A DNA stretch of 64,000 nt from Saccharothrix tamanrassetensis (GTDB taxonomy: Bacteria > Actinomycetota > Actinomycetes > Mycobacteriales > Pseudonocardiaceae). The position numbers were made by a program, and so were the translations under genes. The notes beneath the pieces are model-generated. The model saw nothing but the letters and a program-made list of their open reading frames with translations, was not told where the DNA came from and did no database searches. The stretch spans positions 1 to 64,000 of the forward strand of contig NZ_JACHJN010000003.1 in assembly GCF_014203665.1 (NCBI RefSeq). The letters are read 5' to 3'. Shown piece after piece: positions 10,176 to 22,907 of this stretch (position 1 is the first letter of the stretch; every line of letters starts with the position of its first letter).

Positions 10176-10201
10176 TCCGTTCATCGCATTAGGAGTTGGT
10201 G

Positions 10202-10750
10202 ATGAATACCCTCATCCTGGCGGCAGCGGAAGAGCCGATCAACCCGGTGCTCCCGCACACGTCCGAGATCATCGTCGGCCTGATCGCGTTCCTGCTGCTG
10301 TTCTTCGTCATCAAGAAGTTCGTGTCGCCGCGCTTCGAGACGTTGTACGCGGAACGTGCCGCCAAGATCGAGGGCGGGATCGAGAAGGCCGAGCAGGCGC
10401 AGGCCGCGGCCCAGCGGACGCTCGAGGAGTACAAGGCGCAGCTCGCCGAGGCGCGGGCCGAGGCGGCCCGCATCCGGGACGACGCCCGCATCGAGGGCGA
10501 GCAGATCATCAGCGAGCTGCGCGCCAAGGCGCAGGAGGAGTCCGCGCGGATCGTCGCGCAGGGCCAGACGCAGCTGGAGACCCAGCGCGCGCAGATCGTC
10601 GCGGAACTGCGCGGCGAGCTGGGCAGGCTGGCCATCGACCTGGCCGACCGGGTCGTGGGCGAGTCGCTGGAGGACGAGGTGCGCCGCCGGGGCACCGTCG
10701 ACCGGTTCCTCTCGGAGCTCGACGACACCGCGGCTCCGGCCGTCAAGTGA
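10202..10750 (+). CDS. atpF: F-type ATP synthase subunit b
   Basis: A 182-residue peripheral-stalk subunit. One membrane helix (about 23-40) is followed by a long Ala/Glu/Arg-rich coiled coil that ends in a delta-binding region. ATG at 10202 is chosen because AGGAG at 10191-10195 is 6 nt upstream; an in-frame TTG at 10196 is less likely. There is a single separate b gene and a separate delta gene, unlike mycobacteria, where a second b domain is fused to delta. Confidence 0.95.
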   Translation: MNTLILAAAEEPINPVLPHTSEIIVGLIAFLLLFFVIKKFVSPRFETLYAERAAKIEGGIEKAEQAQAAAQRTLEEYKAQLAEARAEAARIRDDARIEGEQIISELRAKAQEESARIVAQGQTQLETQRAQIVAELRGELGRLAIDLADRVVGESLEDEVRRRGTVDRFLSELDDTAAPAVK

Positions 10751-10760
10751 AGGAACGCCG

Positions 10761-11597
10761 ATGACGCTGCACGCCGCCAGCCGCGACGCGCTGGCCGCCG
10801 CCGAGCTGCGGCTGCTGGAGATCCTCGACAGCGCCGCCGGGACCGGGGACAACGCGGTCCTGGGCAAGCTCGGCGAGGAACTGTTCGCGGTGGTCGGTCT
10901 GCTCTCCGGGCAGCCCTCGCTGCGCCGGGCGCTGGCCGACGCCTCGACCGAGCCCGCCGCCCGCGAGCAGCTGCTGCGCGGCCTGCTCGACGGGAAGGTC
11001 TCCGGCGAGACCCTCCAGGTGATGGCCACGGTCGTCACCGTGCGCTGGTCCAGCCCGCGTGAGCTGGTCGACGGCGTCGAGTCGCTGGCCCGCACCACGC
11101 TGCTGGTGCGGGCCGAACGGGACGGCAGGCTCGACACCGTCGAGGACGAGCTGTTCCGACTCGGCCGGATCATCGCCGGCAACTACCGGCTGGAGCTCGC
11201 GCTGACCGACCCGACGGCGGACGCCGGGGGCAAGGTCTCGCTGGTGGACAGCCTCGTCGCGGGCAAGGTCGACGACACCACCAAGGTGCTGGTCGACCAA
11301 CTGGTGCGCAACCCGCGCGGCCAGGGCGTCGTCGGTGGGCTGGCCGACCTCGCCGCGCTCGCGGCCAAGCGCCGGGAACGTTCCGTCGCCCACGTCCGTT
11401 CCGCCGTCGAGCTGGACGCGGCACAGCAGGACCGCCTCGAAGCCACGCTGACCCGGATCTACTCCAGGCCGATCGCGCTGCACGTGGAGGTCGACCCCAC
11501 GCTGCGCGGCGGACTGCTGATCAAGATCGGCGACGAGGTCATCGACGGCAGCGTGGCCGGTCGGCTGGCGGCACTGCGCCGCGACCTCGCCGGCTGA
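10761..11597 (+). CDS. atpH: F-type ATP synthase subunit delta
   Basis: A 278-residue delta (OSCP) subunit joining the peripheral stalk to the top of the alpha/beta head. The N-terminal alpha-helical domain and the C-terminal signature region ([20 protein letters not shown]) are seen. It is longer than the roughly 180 residues of E. coli delta, as is usual in actinobacteria. ATG at 10761 has GAAGGAA upstream and is 10 nt after atpF; the open frame extending 5' is only a shadow of atpF. Confidence 0.94.
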   Translation: MTLHAASRDALAAAELRLLEILDSAAGTGDNAVLGKLGEELFAVVGLLSGQPSLRRALADASTEPAAREQLLRGLLDGKVSGETLQVMATVVTVRWSSPRELVDGVESLARTTLLVRAERDGRLDTVEDELFRLGRIIAGNYRLELALTDPTADAGGKVSLVDSLVAGKVDDTTKVLVDQLVRNPRGQGVVGGLADLAALAAKRRERSVAHVRSAVELDAAQQDRLEATLTRIYSRPIALHVEVDPTLRGGLLIKIGDEVIDGSVAGRLAALRRDLAG

Positions 11598-11657
11598 CCG
11601 AACCGGAACCGCGGCCCACAAGCCCCTTTCCTTTAACGAAGTGAGAGCAGGAACGAC

Positions 11658-13304
<1,647 letters not shown>

Positions 13305-13311
13305 CGTAGGC

Positions 13312-15652
<2,341 letters not shown>

Positions 15653-15670
15653 GGTTCCCGGTTCGCGAGA

Positions 15671-15701
15671 GGCCCGCTCGACCGTTGCGGTCGGGCGGGC
15701 C
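15671..15701 (+). terminator. Intrinsic terminator after atpD
   Basis: A 13-bp stem (15671-15683 with 15689-15701, one G-T pair) with 5-nt loop GTTGC is followed by CTTCTTCGTT. It sits 18 nt after the atpD stop and should end the atpBEFHAGD transcript before atpC. Confidence 0.85.
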
Positions 15702-15839
15702 TTCTTCGTTCGCCGGACCGGGGTGCGGCCGGCCATGAGGTGTGCGGGTGGCCATGAGGTGTGGGTGGCCGTGAGGACCCCGTGGAGGTCGCCGGCTCGG
15801 CGGAGCGGGCGCGGCAGCTTGAGCCGGGGCCCATGCCGG

Positions 15840-16598
15840 TCAGACCCTGCGCCAGCCCAAGGCACGGGAGATGGCCCTCCCGCAGGCGCGTACGGCCGGC
15901 AGGACGGTGTCGGTGCGGGTCTGGGTGGGGACCACCACGGAGACGGCCGCCGCCACGTCGCCGCCCGGACCTCTCACCGGGGCCGCGACGGAGTACGTGA
16001 TGGTCTCGATCTGCCGGTCGGAGATGGCGTAGCCGTCGCGGCGGACGGTGGCCAGCGCGGACCTGAGGGCGTTCGGCGTGGTGATGGTGTGCTTGGTGAA
16101 CTGCTTCAGCTCGGTGTCGAGCGCCCGTTCCTGGACCTCCGGCGGGGCGTAGGCGAGCAGCACCAGGCCCACGCCGGTGGCGTGCAGGGGCAGCCGCGAA
16201 CCCATCCGCGTGACGACGTTGACGGCGTCCTTGGCGGAGATCCGTTCCACGTAGACGACCTCCAGGTCGTCCCGGATGGCCAGCTGCACGTTGTGGTGGG
16301 TCACCTCGAAGAGGTCCTCCAGGTAGGGCAGGGCCCGTTCCCGGAGGTCCAGTGCGCCGGGGGACAGCGCGCCCAGTTCCCACAGCCGCAGGCCGATGGT
16401 GAAGCGGCCGGACCCGTCCTTGTCCAGGGCCCGGTGGGCGATCAGCTCCTGGACCAGGCGGTGCGTGGTGCTGAGCGGGAGGCCGGAATGGCGGCTCAGC
16501 TCGGAGAGGGTGGCCGAGGGGCGGTCCGCGGTGAAGACGGAGAGCAGGGTGAACGCGCGGCCCAGGAGGGATCGCGGGACTGGTTCGCTCGTCGGCAC
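15840..16598 (-). CDS. IclR-family transcriptional regulator
   Basis: A 252-residue regulator. The N-terminal winged HTH (about 10-70) includes LSELSRHSGLPLSTTHRLVQ, and the C-terminal effector-binding domain includes LPLHATGVGL and SDRQIETITYSVAAPVRG. GTG at 16598 is chosen from family length and GGAAGAG upstream; the frame extends further 5' without homology. It is inserted between atpD and atpC, divergent from a decayed MFS transporter that was probably its target. IclR proteins of this kind often control aromatic-acid uptake and catabolism; the ligand here is unknown. Confidence 0.88.
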   Translation of the reverse strand: MPTSEPVPRSLLGRAFTLLSVFTADRPSATLSELSRHSGLPLSTTHRLVQELIAHRALDKDGSGRFTIGLRLWELGALSPGALDLRERALPYLEDLFEVTHHNVQLAIRDDLEVVYVERISAKDAVNVVTRMGSRLPLHATGVGLVLLAYAPPEVQERALDTELKQFTKHTITTPNALRSALATVRRDGYAISDRQIETITYSVAAPVRGPGGDVAAAVSVVVPTQTRTDTVLPAVRACGRAISRALGWRRV

Positions 16599-16608
16599 GT
16601 GCCCACTC

Positions 16609-16623
16609 TTCCACTGGATGGAA
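16609..16623. promoter_or_regulatory. Candidate IclR operator
   Basis: The 15-bp palindrome TTCCA-CTGGA-TGGAA lies 10 bp upstream of the iclR start and faces the transporter remnant. It resembles TGGAA/TTCCA-type IclR-family sites. Inference from position and symmetry only. Confidence 0.45.
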
Positions 16624-16703
16624 AGTGTCCGCCCGGTGGGTCGGTGACGACCCACCCCCCGCGCGCCGGGGTCGGGTGGCTGTCCACTTCGGACACGAGA
16701 GAG

Positions 16704-17205
16704 GTGTCGTGGCCGGGGCGCTGGGTGCTGCCGGTGAGCTGGGCGGCGGTGTTGTTGGACGGTTTCGGCCTGGTGGCGCTCGGGACCGTGCTGCCGGTTC
16801 TGTTGCAGGACAAGGAATGGCGGCTCACACCGGCATCTGCGAGCGGAGCTGTGGTTCGTCGGGTCGGCGGTGGGGTCGGCGTTGCCGAGCGTCCGGTTGT
16901 CGGGTGACGGTGTCACGCGGCGGTGCCGGCGGCGGCTTGCTGTTCGACGCGCAGGTGCTGGTGCACCCGTACGCGGGACGTGTTCACGAAGATCGGAACC
17001 GGGCTACCGTGCTGGGTGGTCGGCAAGGGATTGGCCGCATCGGGGCCATCTGTGGTCCACTGATGGGGGCGCCATGCTCACTGCGGGTATCGCCTACCCG
17101 TGGGGCTTCTACGCGTTCGCCGTGGTAGCGGCGTCGAGTGCGGCGGCTTCGACCACCGTTGGAGCGACCGCCGGGCGAGTGGTACCGCACGTCGGCCGCG
17201 GCTGA
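16704..17205 (+). pseudogene. Decayed MFS transporter (aromatic acid:H+ symporter-like)
   Basis: The remnant opens with a 67-codon frame from GTG 16704 containing an MFS first helix (VLLDGFGLVALGTVLPVLL) typical of the aromatic-acid symporter family. The reading frame is then lost. Around 17000-17075 another frame reads RATVLGG..GIGRIGAICGPLMG, a family C-terminal signature. A single-base deletion at the G-run near 17065-17070 shifts it to the frame that continues AMLTAGIAYPWGFYAFAVVAA and stops at 17205. About 500 bp remain of an expected 1.35 kb, so there are frameshifts and a large internal deletion. Confidence 0.8.
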
Positions 17206-17283
17206 GGGTGGCTGGGGCGGCGTGGGCTTCGGGCGACCGTTTAGACTGCACAGGACTCCAGCGCCAGACATAGGGAGATGCGC

Positions 17284-17649
17284 GTGGCCGAGATGACCGT
17301 CCAGCTGGTCGCCGTGGAACGCCGCCTGTGGTCCGGCACGGCCACCTCGGTGGTCGCGCAGACGACCGAGGGCGAGATCGGCATCCTGCCCGGCCACGAG
17401 CCCGTGCTGGGGCAGTTGGTCGAGGGTGGCGTGGTCCGCATCCGGACCGTGGAGAACGAACTCGTGACCGCGGCCGTGCACGGCGGGTTCCTGTCCGTCA
17501 CGGGTGACGGCGTGAGCGTCCTCGCCGAGGCCGCCGAACTGGCCGACGAGATCGACGTGGAGGAAGCCCGGTCGTCCCTGCGGGACTCGGACGACGTGGA
17601 ACGGGCCAGGGCAATCGCGCGGCTCCGCGCCGCCGGCCACTCGGCCTGA
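17284..17649 (+). CDS. atpC: F-type ATP synthase subunit epsilon
   Basis: A 121-residue subunit with the N-terminal beta-sandwich ([18 protein letters not shown], then [18 protein letters not shown]) and a shortened C-terminal helical part, as in other actinobacteria. GTG at 17284 is preferred over ATG 17278 because AGGGAG at 17272-17277 gives 6-nt spacing and the product matches the family N-terminus. It is 1.6 kb from atpD, beyond a terminator, so it needs its own promoter. TAGACT at 17242-17247 is a weak -10 candidate without a clear -35. DUF2550 follows, as in mycobacteria. Confidence 0.95.
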   Translation: MAEMTVQLVAVERRLWSGTATSVVAQTTEGEIGILPGHEPVLGQLVEGGVVRIRTVENELVTAAVHGGFLSVTGDGVSVLAEAAELADEIDVEEARSSLRDSDDVERARAIARLRAAGHSA

Positions 17650-17671
17650 CGCGGACGAGCGGACAAGCGCC

Positions 17672-18106
17672 GTGGGGATCGCCGAAGTCGTCGGGGTGGT
17701 CCTGTTCGTCGCGGTGGTGGTCCTCGCGTACGTCACGTGGCGCCGGATCCGCCTGCTGAGAGCCGGAGGGGTGCACGTGGCCCTGCGGTCCAGGCTCGAC
17801 GTCAGCGGTCGCGGGTGGCACCTGGGCGTCGGGCACTACCGCGGGGATTCGTTCGTGTGGTCGCGGGTGCTGAGCCTGCGAGCCGGACCTGACCGCGTGA
17901 TCCACCGCGACGGCTTCGAGATCGACGACCGGCGCGAGCCGACGGCTTCCGAGACCTACGCGATGCCCGCCGGTGCGGTGGTGCTGCGGTGTCGTGGGGT
18001 GGACGGCGAAGTCGTCGAGATCGCCATGGGCCCGGATGCGTTGACCGGCTTCTTGTCCTGGCTGGAGTCCGCGCCTCCGGGCCGTTCCATTCCCTGGGCT
18101 TCGTAG
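17672..18106 (+). CDS. DUF2550-family membrane-anchored protein
   Basis: A 144-residue protein with one N-terminal membrane helix (about 5-22), then a soluble domain with RGWHLGVGHYRGDSFVW and FEIDDRREPT. It matches the DUF2550 proteins that follow atpC in mycobacteria and relatives. The biochemical role is unknown. GTG start, 22 nt after atpC, probably co-transcribed with it. Confidence 0.85.
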   Translation: MGIAEVVGVVLFVAVVVLAYVTWRRIRLLRAGGVHVALRSRLDVSGRGWHLGVGHYRGDSFVWSRVLSLRAGPDRVIHRDGFEIDDRREPTASETYAMPAGAVVLRCRGVDGEVVEIAMGPDALTGFLSWLESAPPGRSIPWAS

Positions 18107-18425
18107 TCCCTGCTGACGTGCTGCCGGGGTCGTGCGCGGCGGTGGCCGGCGAACCGGCTCCTGATTCCGTGGTGCGCTGAGCGTCCGCAGTCGCGGCGGC
18201 GGCCGTGTGCGCTGATCCGGTCCAGCGCTGGGGTGATCGCAGCCCCACGGCTGGGGTGACCGCAGCCGGACGACGCCTGCCCTGCGCATCGCTCGATCGC
18301 CACGTGCCGAGTGGGAAGTGGTACTCGATTCGGCCCGTGCCCGACGGCCGGGACTTGTAGCATCGGGCCGGTCGATCGGTGAGCGTGCCGAGTGCAGCCC
18401 GTCGGACGCCACGAGCGGGGGCATC
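18107..18425. other. Intergenic region with a short direct repeat
   Basis: No gene seen. Two 18-nt copies of GCTGGGGTGAYCGCAGCC (18227-18244 and 18250-18267, one difference) lie 23 bp apart; each carries partial dyad symmetry (GGCTG/CAGCC). TAGCAT at 18358-18363 could be a -10 for the ABC transporter operon, but no convincing -35 is found. Confidence 0.5.
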
Positions 18426-19334
18426 ATGATCGAGGCTACCGGCCTCAGCAAGGTTTACGGCACGAGGACCGCTGTCGATGATCTGAGCTTTCGGGTGCGC
18501 CCTGGTTTGATCACCGGTTTTCTCGGCCCGAATGGCGCAGGGAAGTCGACCACCATGCGTTTGGTGTTGGGGCTGGACCGGCCGACCTCGGGAACGGCCA
18601 CGGTCAATGGTCGGCGATACCACGAACTCGACCACCCGTTGCGGGAGGTGGGTGCTCTCCTCGACGTCCGGTCCGCACACCCCGGGCGGAGCGCGCGTAG
18701 TCATCTGCGGATCCTTGCCGCGTCGAACGGAATACCGTTCCGGCGGGTGGACGAAGTCCTCGGCCGCACCGGCCTGGAGGACGTGGCGGACAAGCGGGTC
18801 AAGACGTTCTCGCTCGGCATGAGCCAGCGGTTCGGTCTCGCGACCGCTCTGCTCGGCGATCCGCACACGTTGCTGCTGGACGAACCGTTGAACGGACTCG
18901 ACGTCACGGGCATCCACTGGGTCAGGAACCTGCTGCGGACCTTGGCGGACGAAGGGCGCACGGTCCTGGTCTCCTCGCACCTGATGGTGGAGGTGGAGGG
19001 GACCGCCGACCGCTTGGTGGTAATAGGCCGGGGCCGGTTGATCGCGGACACCGAGACGCGGCGTTTCATCGACGGCGCGCAGGAGAACCGGGTTCGAGTG
19101 GAGACGCCGCACGCGGACGCGCTCACCACGGTGCTGGAAATGGCCGGAGGGAACGTCGAAAGACGCTCGCCGGACGTGCTCGTCGTCACCCGGCTGAAGC
19201 GGAGCGAGGTGGGTGAGCTGGCGGCTCAGAATGCGCTTTCCCTGCACGGCCTCGGTGACGAGAGCGGTTCGCTGGAGGAAGCGTTCATGAAGATCACCGG
19301 CGCGAGCGTCGAGTATGACGGAAAGGCCTACTGA
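18426..19334 (+). CDS. ABC transporter ATP-binding protein (DrrA/BcrA type)
   Basis: A 302-residue ATPase. Walker A GPNGAGKST is near residues 34-42. The signature is SLGMSQR instead of LSGGQ, as typical for antibiotic/lantibiotic export ATPases. Walker B is LLLDEPLNGLD and the H-loop SSHLM. The C-terminal domain (about 215-302) matches this exporter group. ATG at 18426 is chosen; the open frame further 5' lacks homology. The permease gene starts 3 nt later. Substrate unknown. Confidence 0.93.
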   Translation: MIEATGLSKVYGTRTAVDDLSFRVRPGLITGFLGPNGAGKSTTMRLVLGLDRPTSGTATVNGRRYHELDHPLREVGALLDVRSAHPGRSARSHLRILAASNGIPFRRVDEVLGRTGLEDVADKRVKTFSLGMSQRFGLATALLGDPHTLLLDEPLNGLDVTGIHWVRNLLRTLADEGRTVLVSSHLMVEVEGTADRLVVIGRGRLIADTETRRFIDGAQENRVRVETPHADALTTVLEMAGGNVERRSPDVLVVTRLKRSEVGELAAQNALSLHGLGDESGSLEEAFMKITGASVEYDGKAY

Positions 19335-19337
19335 GAC

Positions 19338-20120
19338 GTGCCTCCATTACTCGTCGAGTTGCCCCGCGTGGTGCACGCGGAATGGATCAAAATTCGCACG
19401 CAGCGTGCGGTGTGGTGGACGTTGGTCGGTTGCACGGTGCCGACGATGGCGCTGGTGGTCGGATTGGCGCTCGCGGGCGGGCCGGCGACAGCTTCGGCCA
19501 CCGGCGGTCCGGTGGGCGCATTGCTCGCCCCGGTGGCGACGGCGCTGGTGCTGACGCAGATCGGCGTCGCGGTGATCGGCGCGTTGTTCGCGTCGAACGA
19601 GTTCAGCCACGGGATGATCCGCAGCTCGCTGCTGATGGCCCCGCGCAGGCTGCGCTTCCTCGCTGCGAAACTGGCGGTGATCGGCGGCTTCGGGTTCGTC
19701 CTCGGTGTGGTGCTCGCCTCGACGGCCGTCGTCCTGACGGCCGGTTTCCACCGGGACGCCGAACTGTTCGGCCTGCTGCCGGATGCCGCGGTGGTGCGCG
19801 CGGTGCTCGGTTCGGGCCTCTACCTGGGCACCCTTGGCGTCTTCGGGACGGCTGTCGCGGTGCTCATGCGTCACACCGCCGGTGTGGTGCTCACGATGGT
19901 GGCCGTCGTCTACGTCCTACCGTTGATCGTCTTTCCGCTCGTCTCCGGGCCGGCGTCGACGTTGGGCGAGTACTGGCCCACGGTCATCGGACTCAGCGTC
20001 GTCCTCCCTGAAGGGGTGTCGGACGTCGATCCCTGGCTCGGCTGGGCGGTCTTCGCGGTACAGACCGCCGTCGTCGTCGTCGTGTCGGCCGCTGTGTTCA
20101 ACCGGCGCGATGCCCGGTGA
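19338..20120 (+). CDS. ABC-2 type transporter permease
   Basis: A 260-residue membrane protein with about six helices. The N-terminal EWIKIRTQRAVWWTL segment is the usual entry of ABC-2 permeases that pair with DrrA/BcrA ATPases. GTG start, 3 nt after the ATPase gene, with GGAAAGG upstream, so the two form one exporter operon. It sits between the DUF2550 gene and the adenosyltransferase, which are closer together in mycobacteria, so the pair appears inserted into a conserved block. Confidence 0.88.
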   Translation: MPPLLVELPRVVHAEWIKIRTQRAVWWTLVGCTVPTMALVVGLALAGGPATASATGGPVGALLAPVATALVLTQIGVAVIGALFASNEFSHGMIRSSLLMAPRRLRFLAAKLAVIGGFGFVLGVVLASTAVVLTAGFHRDAELFGLLPDAAVVRAVLGSGLYLGTLGVFGTAVAVLMRHTAGVVLTMVAVVYVLPLIVFPLVSGPASTLGEYWPTVIGLSVVLPEGVSDVDPWLGWAVFAVQTAVVVVVSAAVFNRRDAR

Positions 20121-20143
20121 GCACGCGCGAGGAATGAGGTCGC

Positions 20144-20341
20144 ATGTCTTCGGACAGCTCTGCACGCCTGCCCATCGCGGTCTGGTTGATCGGGTTCGCG
20201 GTGCTGTTCCTGGCGCGGATCGGGCTGCGTGCCGCCTTGCCCGACGCGCCCTGGTACGTCCCGACGATCGGCGCTCTGCTCGTGTACGCCTTGGTGGTGG
20301 TCGCCTGGCTGTGGCACAAGCGGAAGCTGCGGAAGCGGTAG
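20144..20341 (+). CDS. Small two-helix membrane protein
   Basis: A 65-residue protein with two hydrophobic helices (about 9-28 and 40-58) and a basic C-terminus (HKRKLRKR). GAGG precedes the ATG. It is 23 nt after the permease gene and 9 nt from the convergent adenosyltransferase gene. Family not recognised; it may be an accessory part of the exporter operon. Confidence 0.6.
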   Translation: MSSDSSARLPIAVWLIGFAVLFLARIGLRAALPDAPWYVPTIGALLVYALVVVAWLWHKRKLRKR

Positions 20342-20350
20342 GGTCGGTGG

Positions 20351-20923
20351 TCAGGCGTTGCCGGCCGGCTGCCAGAGGACGTCGCCGTCGGGGTTGGCCA
20401 CCCGGGCGAGGATGAACAGCAGGTCCGACAGGCGGTTGAGGTACTTGGCGGTCAGGGTGCCGGTCCGGTCCGGCTCGGCCTCGATGAGGGCCCAGGTGCT
20501 GCGTTCCGCCCGACGCGTGATGGTGCGGGCCTGGTGGAGCAGGGCGGCACCGGGGGTACCGCCGTTGAGGATGAACGAGTCGAGCTTGCCGACCCGCGTG
20601 TTGTACTCGTCACACCAGCCCTCCAGGCGGTCCACATAGGCCTGGGTCACCCGCAGCGGCGGGTACTTCGGGTTCTCCACGACGGGGGTGCAGAGGTCCG
20701 CGCCCACGTCGAACAGGTCGTTCTGGACCTTGCGGACGACTTCGGTCACGTCGTCGTCCAACCGGCCGAGGGCGAGGGCCACGCCGAGGGCGGCGTTGGT
20801 CTCGTCGACGTCGGCGTACGCGGTGATCCGGGGCGAGGTCTTGGGAACCCGGCTGAAGTCGCCGAGGCCGGTGGTGCCGTCGTCGCCGACCCGGGTGTAG
20901 ATCTTGGTGAGGTGAACCGCCAT
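20351..20923 (-). CDS. Cob(I)yrinic acid a,c-diamide adenosyltransferase, PduO type
   Basis: A 190-residue enzyme that transfers adenosine from ATP to cob(I)alamin to make adenosylcobalamin. Family motifs: N-terminal [16 protein letters not shown] for ATP binding, [12 protein letters not shown], and C-terminal [10 protein letters not shown] with YLNRLSD. ATG at 20923 ([10 protein letters not shown]) is chosen over an upstream in-frame start because it matches the family. It supplies the cofactor required by the MeaA-type mutase at 24217. The same gene beside murA is conserved in mycobacteria. Confidence 0.94.
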   Translation of the reverse strand: MAVHLTKIYTRVGDDGTTGLGDFSRVPKTSPRITAYADVDETNAALGVALALGRLDDDVTEVVRKVQNDLFDVGADLCTPVVENPKYPPLRVTQAYVDRLEGWCDEYNTRVGKLDSFILNGGTPGAALLHQARTITRRAERSTWALIEAEPDRTGTLTAKYLNRLSDLLFILARVANPDGDVLWQPAGNA

Positions 20924-21010
20924 GCCAGCACTGTAAGGGGCTCCGGGCACTGGCTTGATTCAGTCCGTCCGTACGATTGCGCACAGAACCGACTTGAGGA
21001 GTTTCCCTTG

Positions 21011-22270
21011 GTGAGCGAGCACTTCCGGGTTCAGGGCGGTGCGCGGCTGGTCGGCGAGGTCGAGGTCGTCGGCGCGAAGAACAGCGTGTTGAAGCTGATG
21101 GCCGCCGCGCTGCTGGCGGAGGGCACGACCACCATCACCAACTGCCCGGAGATCCTGGACGTGCCGCTGATGGCCGACGTCCTGCGCAGCCTGGGCTGTT
21201 CGGTGACGCTGGACGGGGGCGTGGTGACCATCACGACGCCGGCCGAGCTCAACCACCGGGCCGACTCGGAGGCGATGGGCAAGCTGCGGGCTTCGGTGTG
21301 CGTGCTCGGGCCGTTGGTCGGGCGGTGCAAGCGGGCCGTGGTGGCGTTGCCCGGCGGGGACGCGATCGGCTCGCGGCCGTTGGACATGCACCAGAACGGG
21401 CTGCGGAAGCTCGGTGCGCACAGCGAGATCGAGCACGGGTGCGTGGTGGCCGAGGCCGAGGGCCTGCACGGGGCTCAGATCTGGCTGGACTTCCCGAGCG
21501 TCGGGGCCACCGAGAACATCCTGATGGCCGCGGTGCTGGCCAAGGGCACGACGGTGATCGACAACGCGGCGCGCGAGCCGGAGATCGTGGACATCTGCGT
21601 GATGCTCCAGGAGATGGGCGCGCGGATCGAGGGCGCGGGGACGTCGACGCTCACCGTGCACGGCGTGGAGTCGTTGTCGCCCACGGAGCACCGGGTCATC
21701 GGCGACCGGATCGTCGGGGCCACCTGGGCGTTCGCCGCGGCGATGACGCGGGGGGACATCACGGTGCGCGGCGTGGACCCGCACCACCTGGACCTGGTGC
21801 TGGAGAAGCTGCGGATGGCGGGGGCCGAGGTCACCACGTTCGGCGGGGACGGGTTCCGGGTGGTGCAGGACGGCCGCCCGCAGTCGGTGGACTTCGTGAC
21901 GCTGCCGTACCCCGGCTTCGCGACCGACCTCCAGCCGTTCGCCATCGCGCTGTCCAGCGTCTCCGAGGGCACGTCGATGATCACCGAGAACCTGTTCGAG
22001 GCGCGGTTCCGGTTCATCGAGGAGATGGTTCGGCTCGGGGCGGACGCCCGGACCGACGGCCACCACGCGGTGGTGCGCGGGGTCGAGCGGCTGTCGAGTG
22101 CGCCGGTGTGGGCCTCGGACATCCGTGCTGGCGCCGGGCTGGTGCTGGCCGGGCTGTGCGCGGACGGGGCCACCGAGGTCTACGAGATCTTCCACATCGA
22201 GCGCGGGTACCCGGGGTTCGTGGAGAACCTGCGCAAGCTCGGGGCGACGGTCGACCGGGTCACCGGCTGA
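21011..22270 (+). CDS. murA: UDP-N-acetylglucosamine 1-carboxyvinyltransferase
   Basis: A 419-residue enzyme adding enolpyruvate from PEP to UDP-GlcNAc, the first committed step of peptidoglycan synthesis. The substrate lysine region is [12 protein letters not shown]. The catalytic loop reads [13 protein letters not shown]: Asp117 replaces the usual Cys, as in M. tuberculosis MurA, and this substitution is known to give fosfomycin insensitivity. GTG 21011 and TTG 21008 are both possible; AGGAG at 20998 supports either. The frame extends 5' into the adenosyltransferase region without homology. Confidence 0.96.
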   Translation: MSEHFRVQGGARLVGEVEVVGAKNSVLKLMAAALLAEGTTTITNCPEILDVPLMADVLRSLGCSVTLDGGVVTITTPAELNHRADSEAMGKLRASVCVLGPLVGRCKRAVVALPGGDAIGSRPLDMHQNGLRKLGAHSEIEHGCVVAEAEGLHGAQIWLDFPSVGATENILMAAVLAKGTTVIDNAAREPEIVDICVMLQEMGARIEGAGTSTLTVHGVESLSPTEHRVIGDRIVGATWAFAAAMTRGDITVRGVDPHHLDLVLEKLRMAGAEVTTFGGDGFRVVQDGRPQSVDFVTLPYPGFATDLQPFAIALSSVSEGTSMITENLFEARFRFIEEMVRLGADARTDGHHAVVRGVERLSSAPVWASDIRAGAGLVLAGLCADGATEVYEIFHIERGYPGFVENLRKLGATVDRVTG

Positions 22271-22384
22271 CGACTCGCCCGGGCGGCCGTTCCGCCGATC
22301 GGCGGGTGCTCGCTCCGGTGCTGGTGAGGCGCTCTGGTGACGCGTGGGTGAGGAGCCGCTCGGGTGAAGCATCGAGAGGCGCTG

Positions 22385-22427
22385 GCTACCGATTGACTTT
22401 CGATAGGTAGCTAGCGATACTCGATGC
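22385..22427 (+). promoter_or_regulatory. Sigma-70-type promoter with overlapping dyad, leaderless
   Basis: TTGACT (22393-22398), a 17-bp spacer and GATACT (22416-22421) form a near-consensus promoter. The ATG is 6 nt after the -10, so the transcript should begin at or next to the start codon. A dyad GCTACCGAT (22385-22393) with ATAGGTAGC (22403-22411, 8 of 9 bp) overlaps the -35 and could bind the XRE protein encoded just downstream. Confidence 0.75.
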
Positions 22428-22907
22428 ATGTTCGCAGAGCGTCGAGTGGTGGTCCCACTCCGGGTTTTCCTCGTGGTGCTGTTCGGGGTGCTGGTCCTGC
22501 TCCAGGTCATGTCGCTGCCGGGGCAGTTCGCGCACATGGCGCGGGAAGCCCCGGAGATGGCGTACCTGAGGTGGCCCATGACCGCGGTGTCGGTGTTCTG
22601 GGTGCTGTGCGCCCAGGTGGTGGTCGTGGCCACCTGGAAGTTGCTCACCCTGGTGAAGAAGGACCGGATCTTCAGCCAGGCGTCCCTGGTGTGGGTGGAC
22701 GCGATCGTGTGGGCCGTCGCCGCCGGGTGGGTGGTGCTGGCGGGGGTGTTCCTCTACGTCGGCTTCAACGCCAGTGACCCCGGCCTGCCGATCCAGCTGT
22801 TCCTGATGACGGTGGGGGTCGCCGTGGTGGGGCTGTTGATGGTGGTGATGCGTGCGCTGCTGCGGCAGGCCACCACGTTGCGGTCCGACCTGGAAGCGGT
22901 CATCTGA
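22428..22907 (+). CDS. DUF2975-family membrane protein
   Basis: A 159-residue protein with four membrane helices (about 10-28, 50-70, 90-112 and 122-142) and the family feature VKKDRIFSQASLVWVDAIVWA. DUF2975 proteins are almost always encoded next to a small XRE regulator, as here, and are thought to act in an envelope-related regulatory pair of unknown signal. ATG 22428 lies directly downstream of the promoter, with no ribosome binding site. Its TGA overlaps the next ATG. Confidence 0.88.
   Translation: MFAERRVVVPLRVFLVVLFGVLVLLQVMSLPGQFAHMAREAPEMAYLRWPMTAVSVFWVLCAQVVVVATWKLLTLVKKDRIFSQASLVWVDAIVWAVAAGWVVLAGVFLYVGFNASDPGLPIQLFLMTVGVAVVGLLMVVMRALLRQATTLRSDLEAVI

Noticed and set aside
10202-11597. 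A possible b-delta fusion as in mycobacteria, suggested by overlapping long frames.
   Set aside because: atpF has its own stop at 10750 and atpH its own ATG and ribosome binding site at 10761 in another frame; delta lacks a membrane helix.
20534-21010. N-terminal extension of the murA frame by about 160 residues.
   Set aside because: The extension lies opposite the adenosyltransferase gene and has no MurA homology; AGGAG at 20998 supports a start near 21008-21011.
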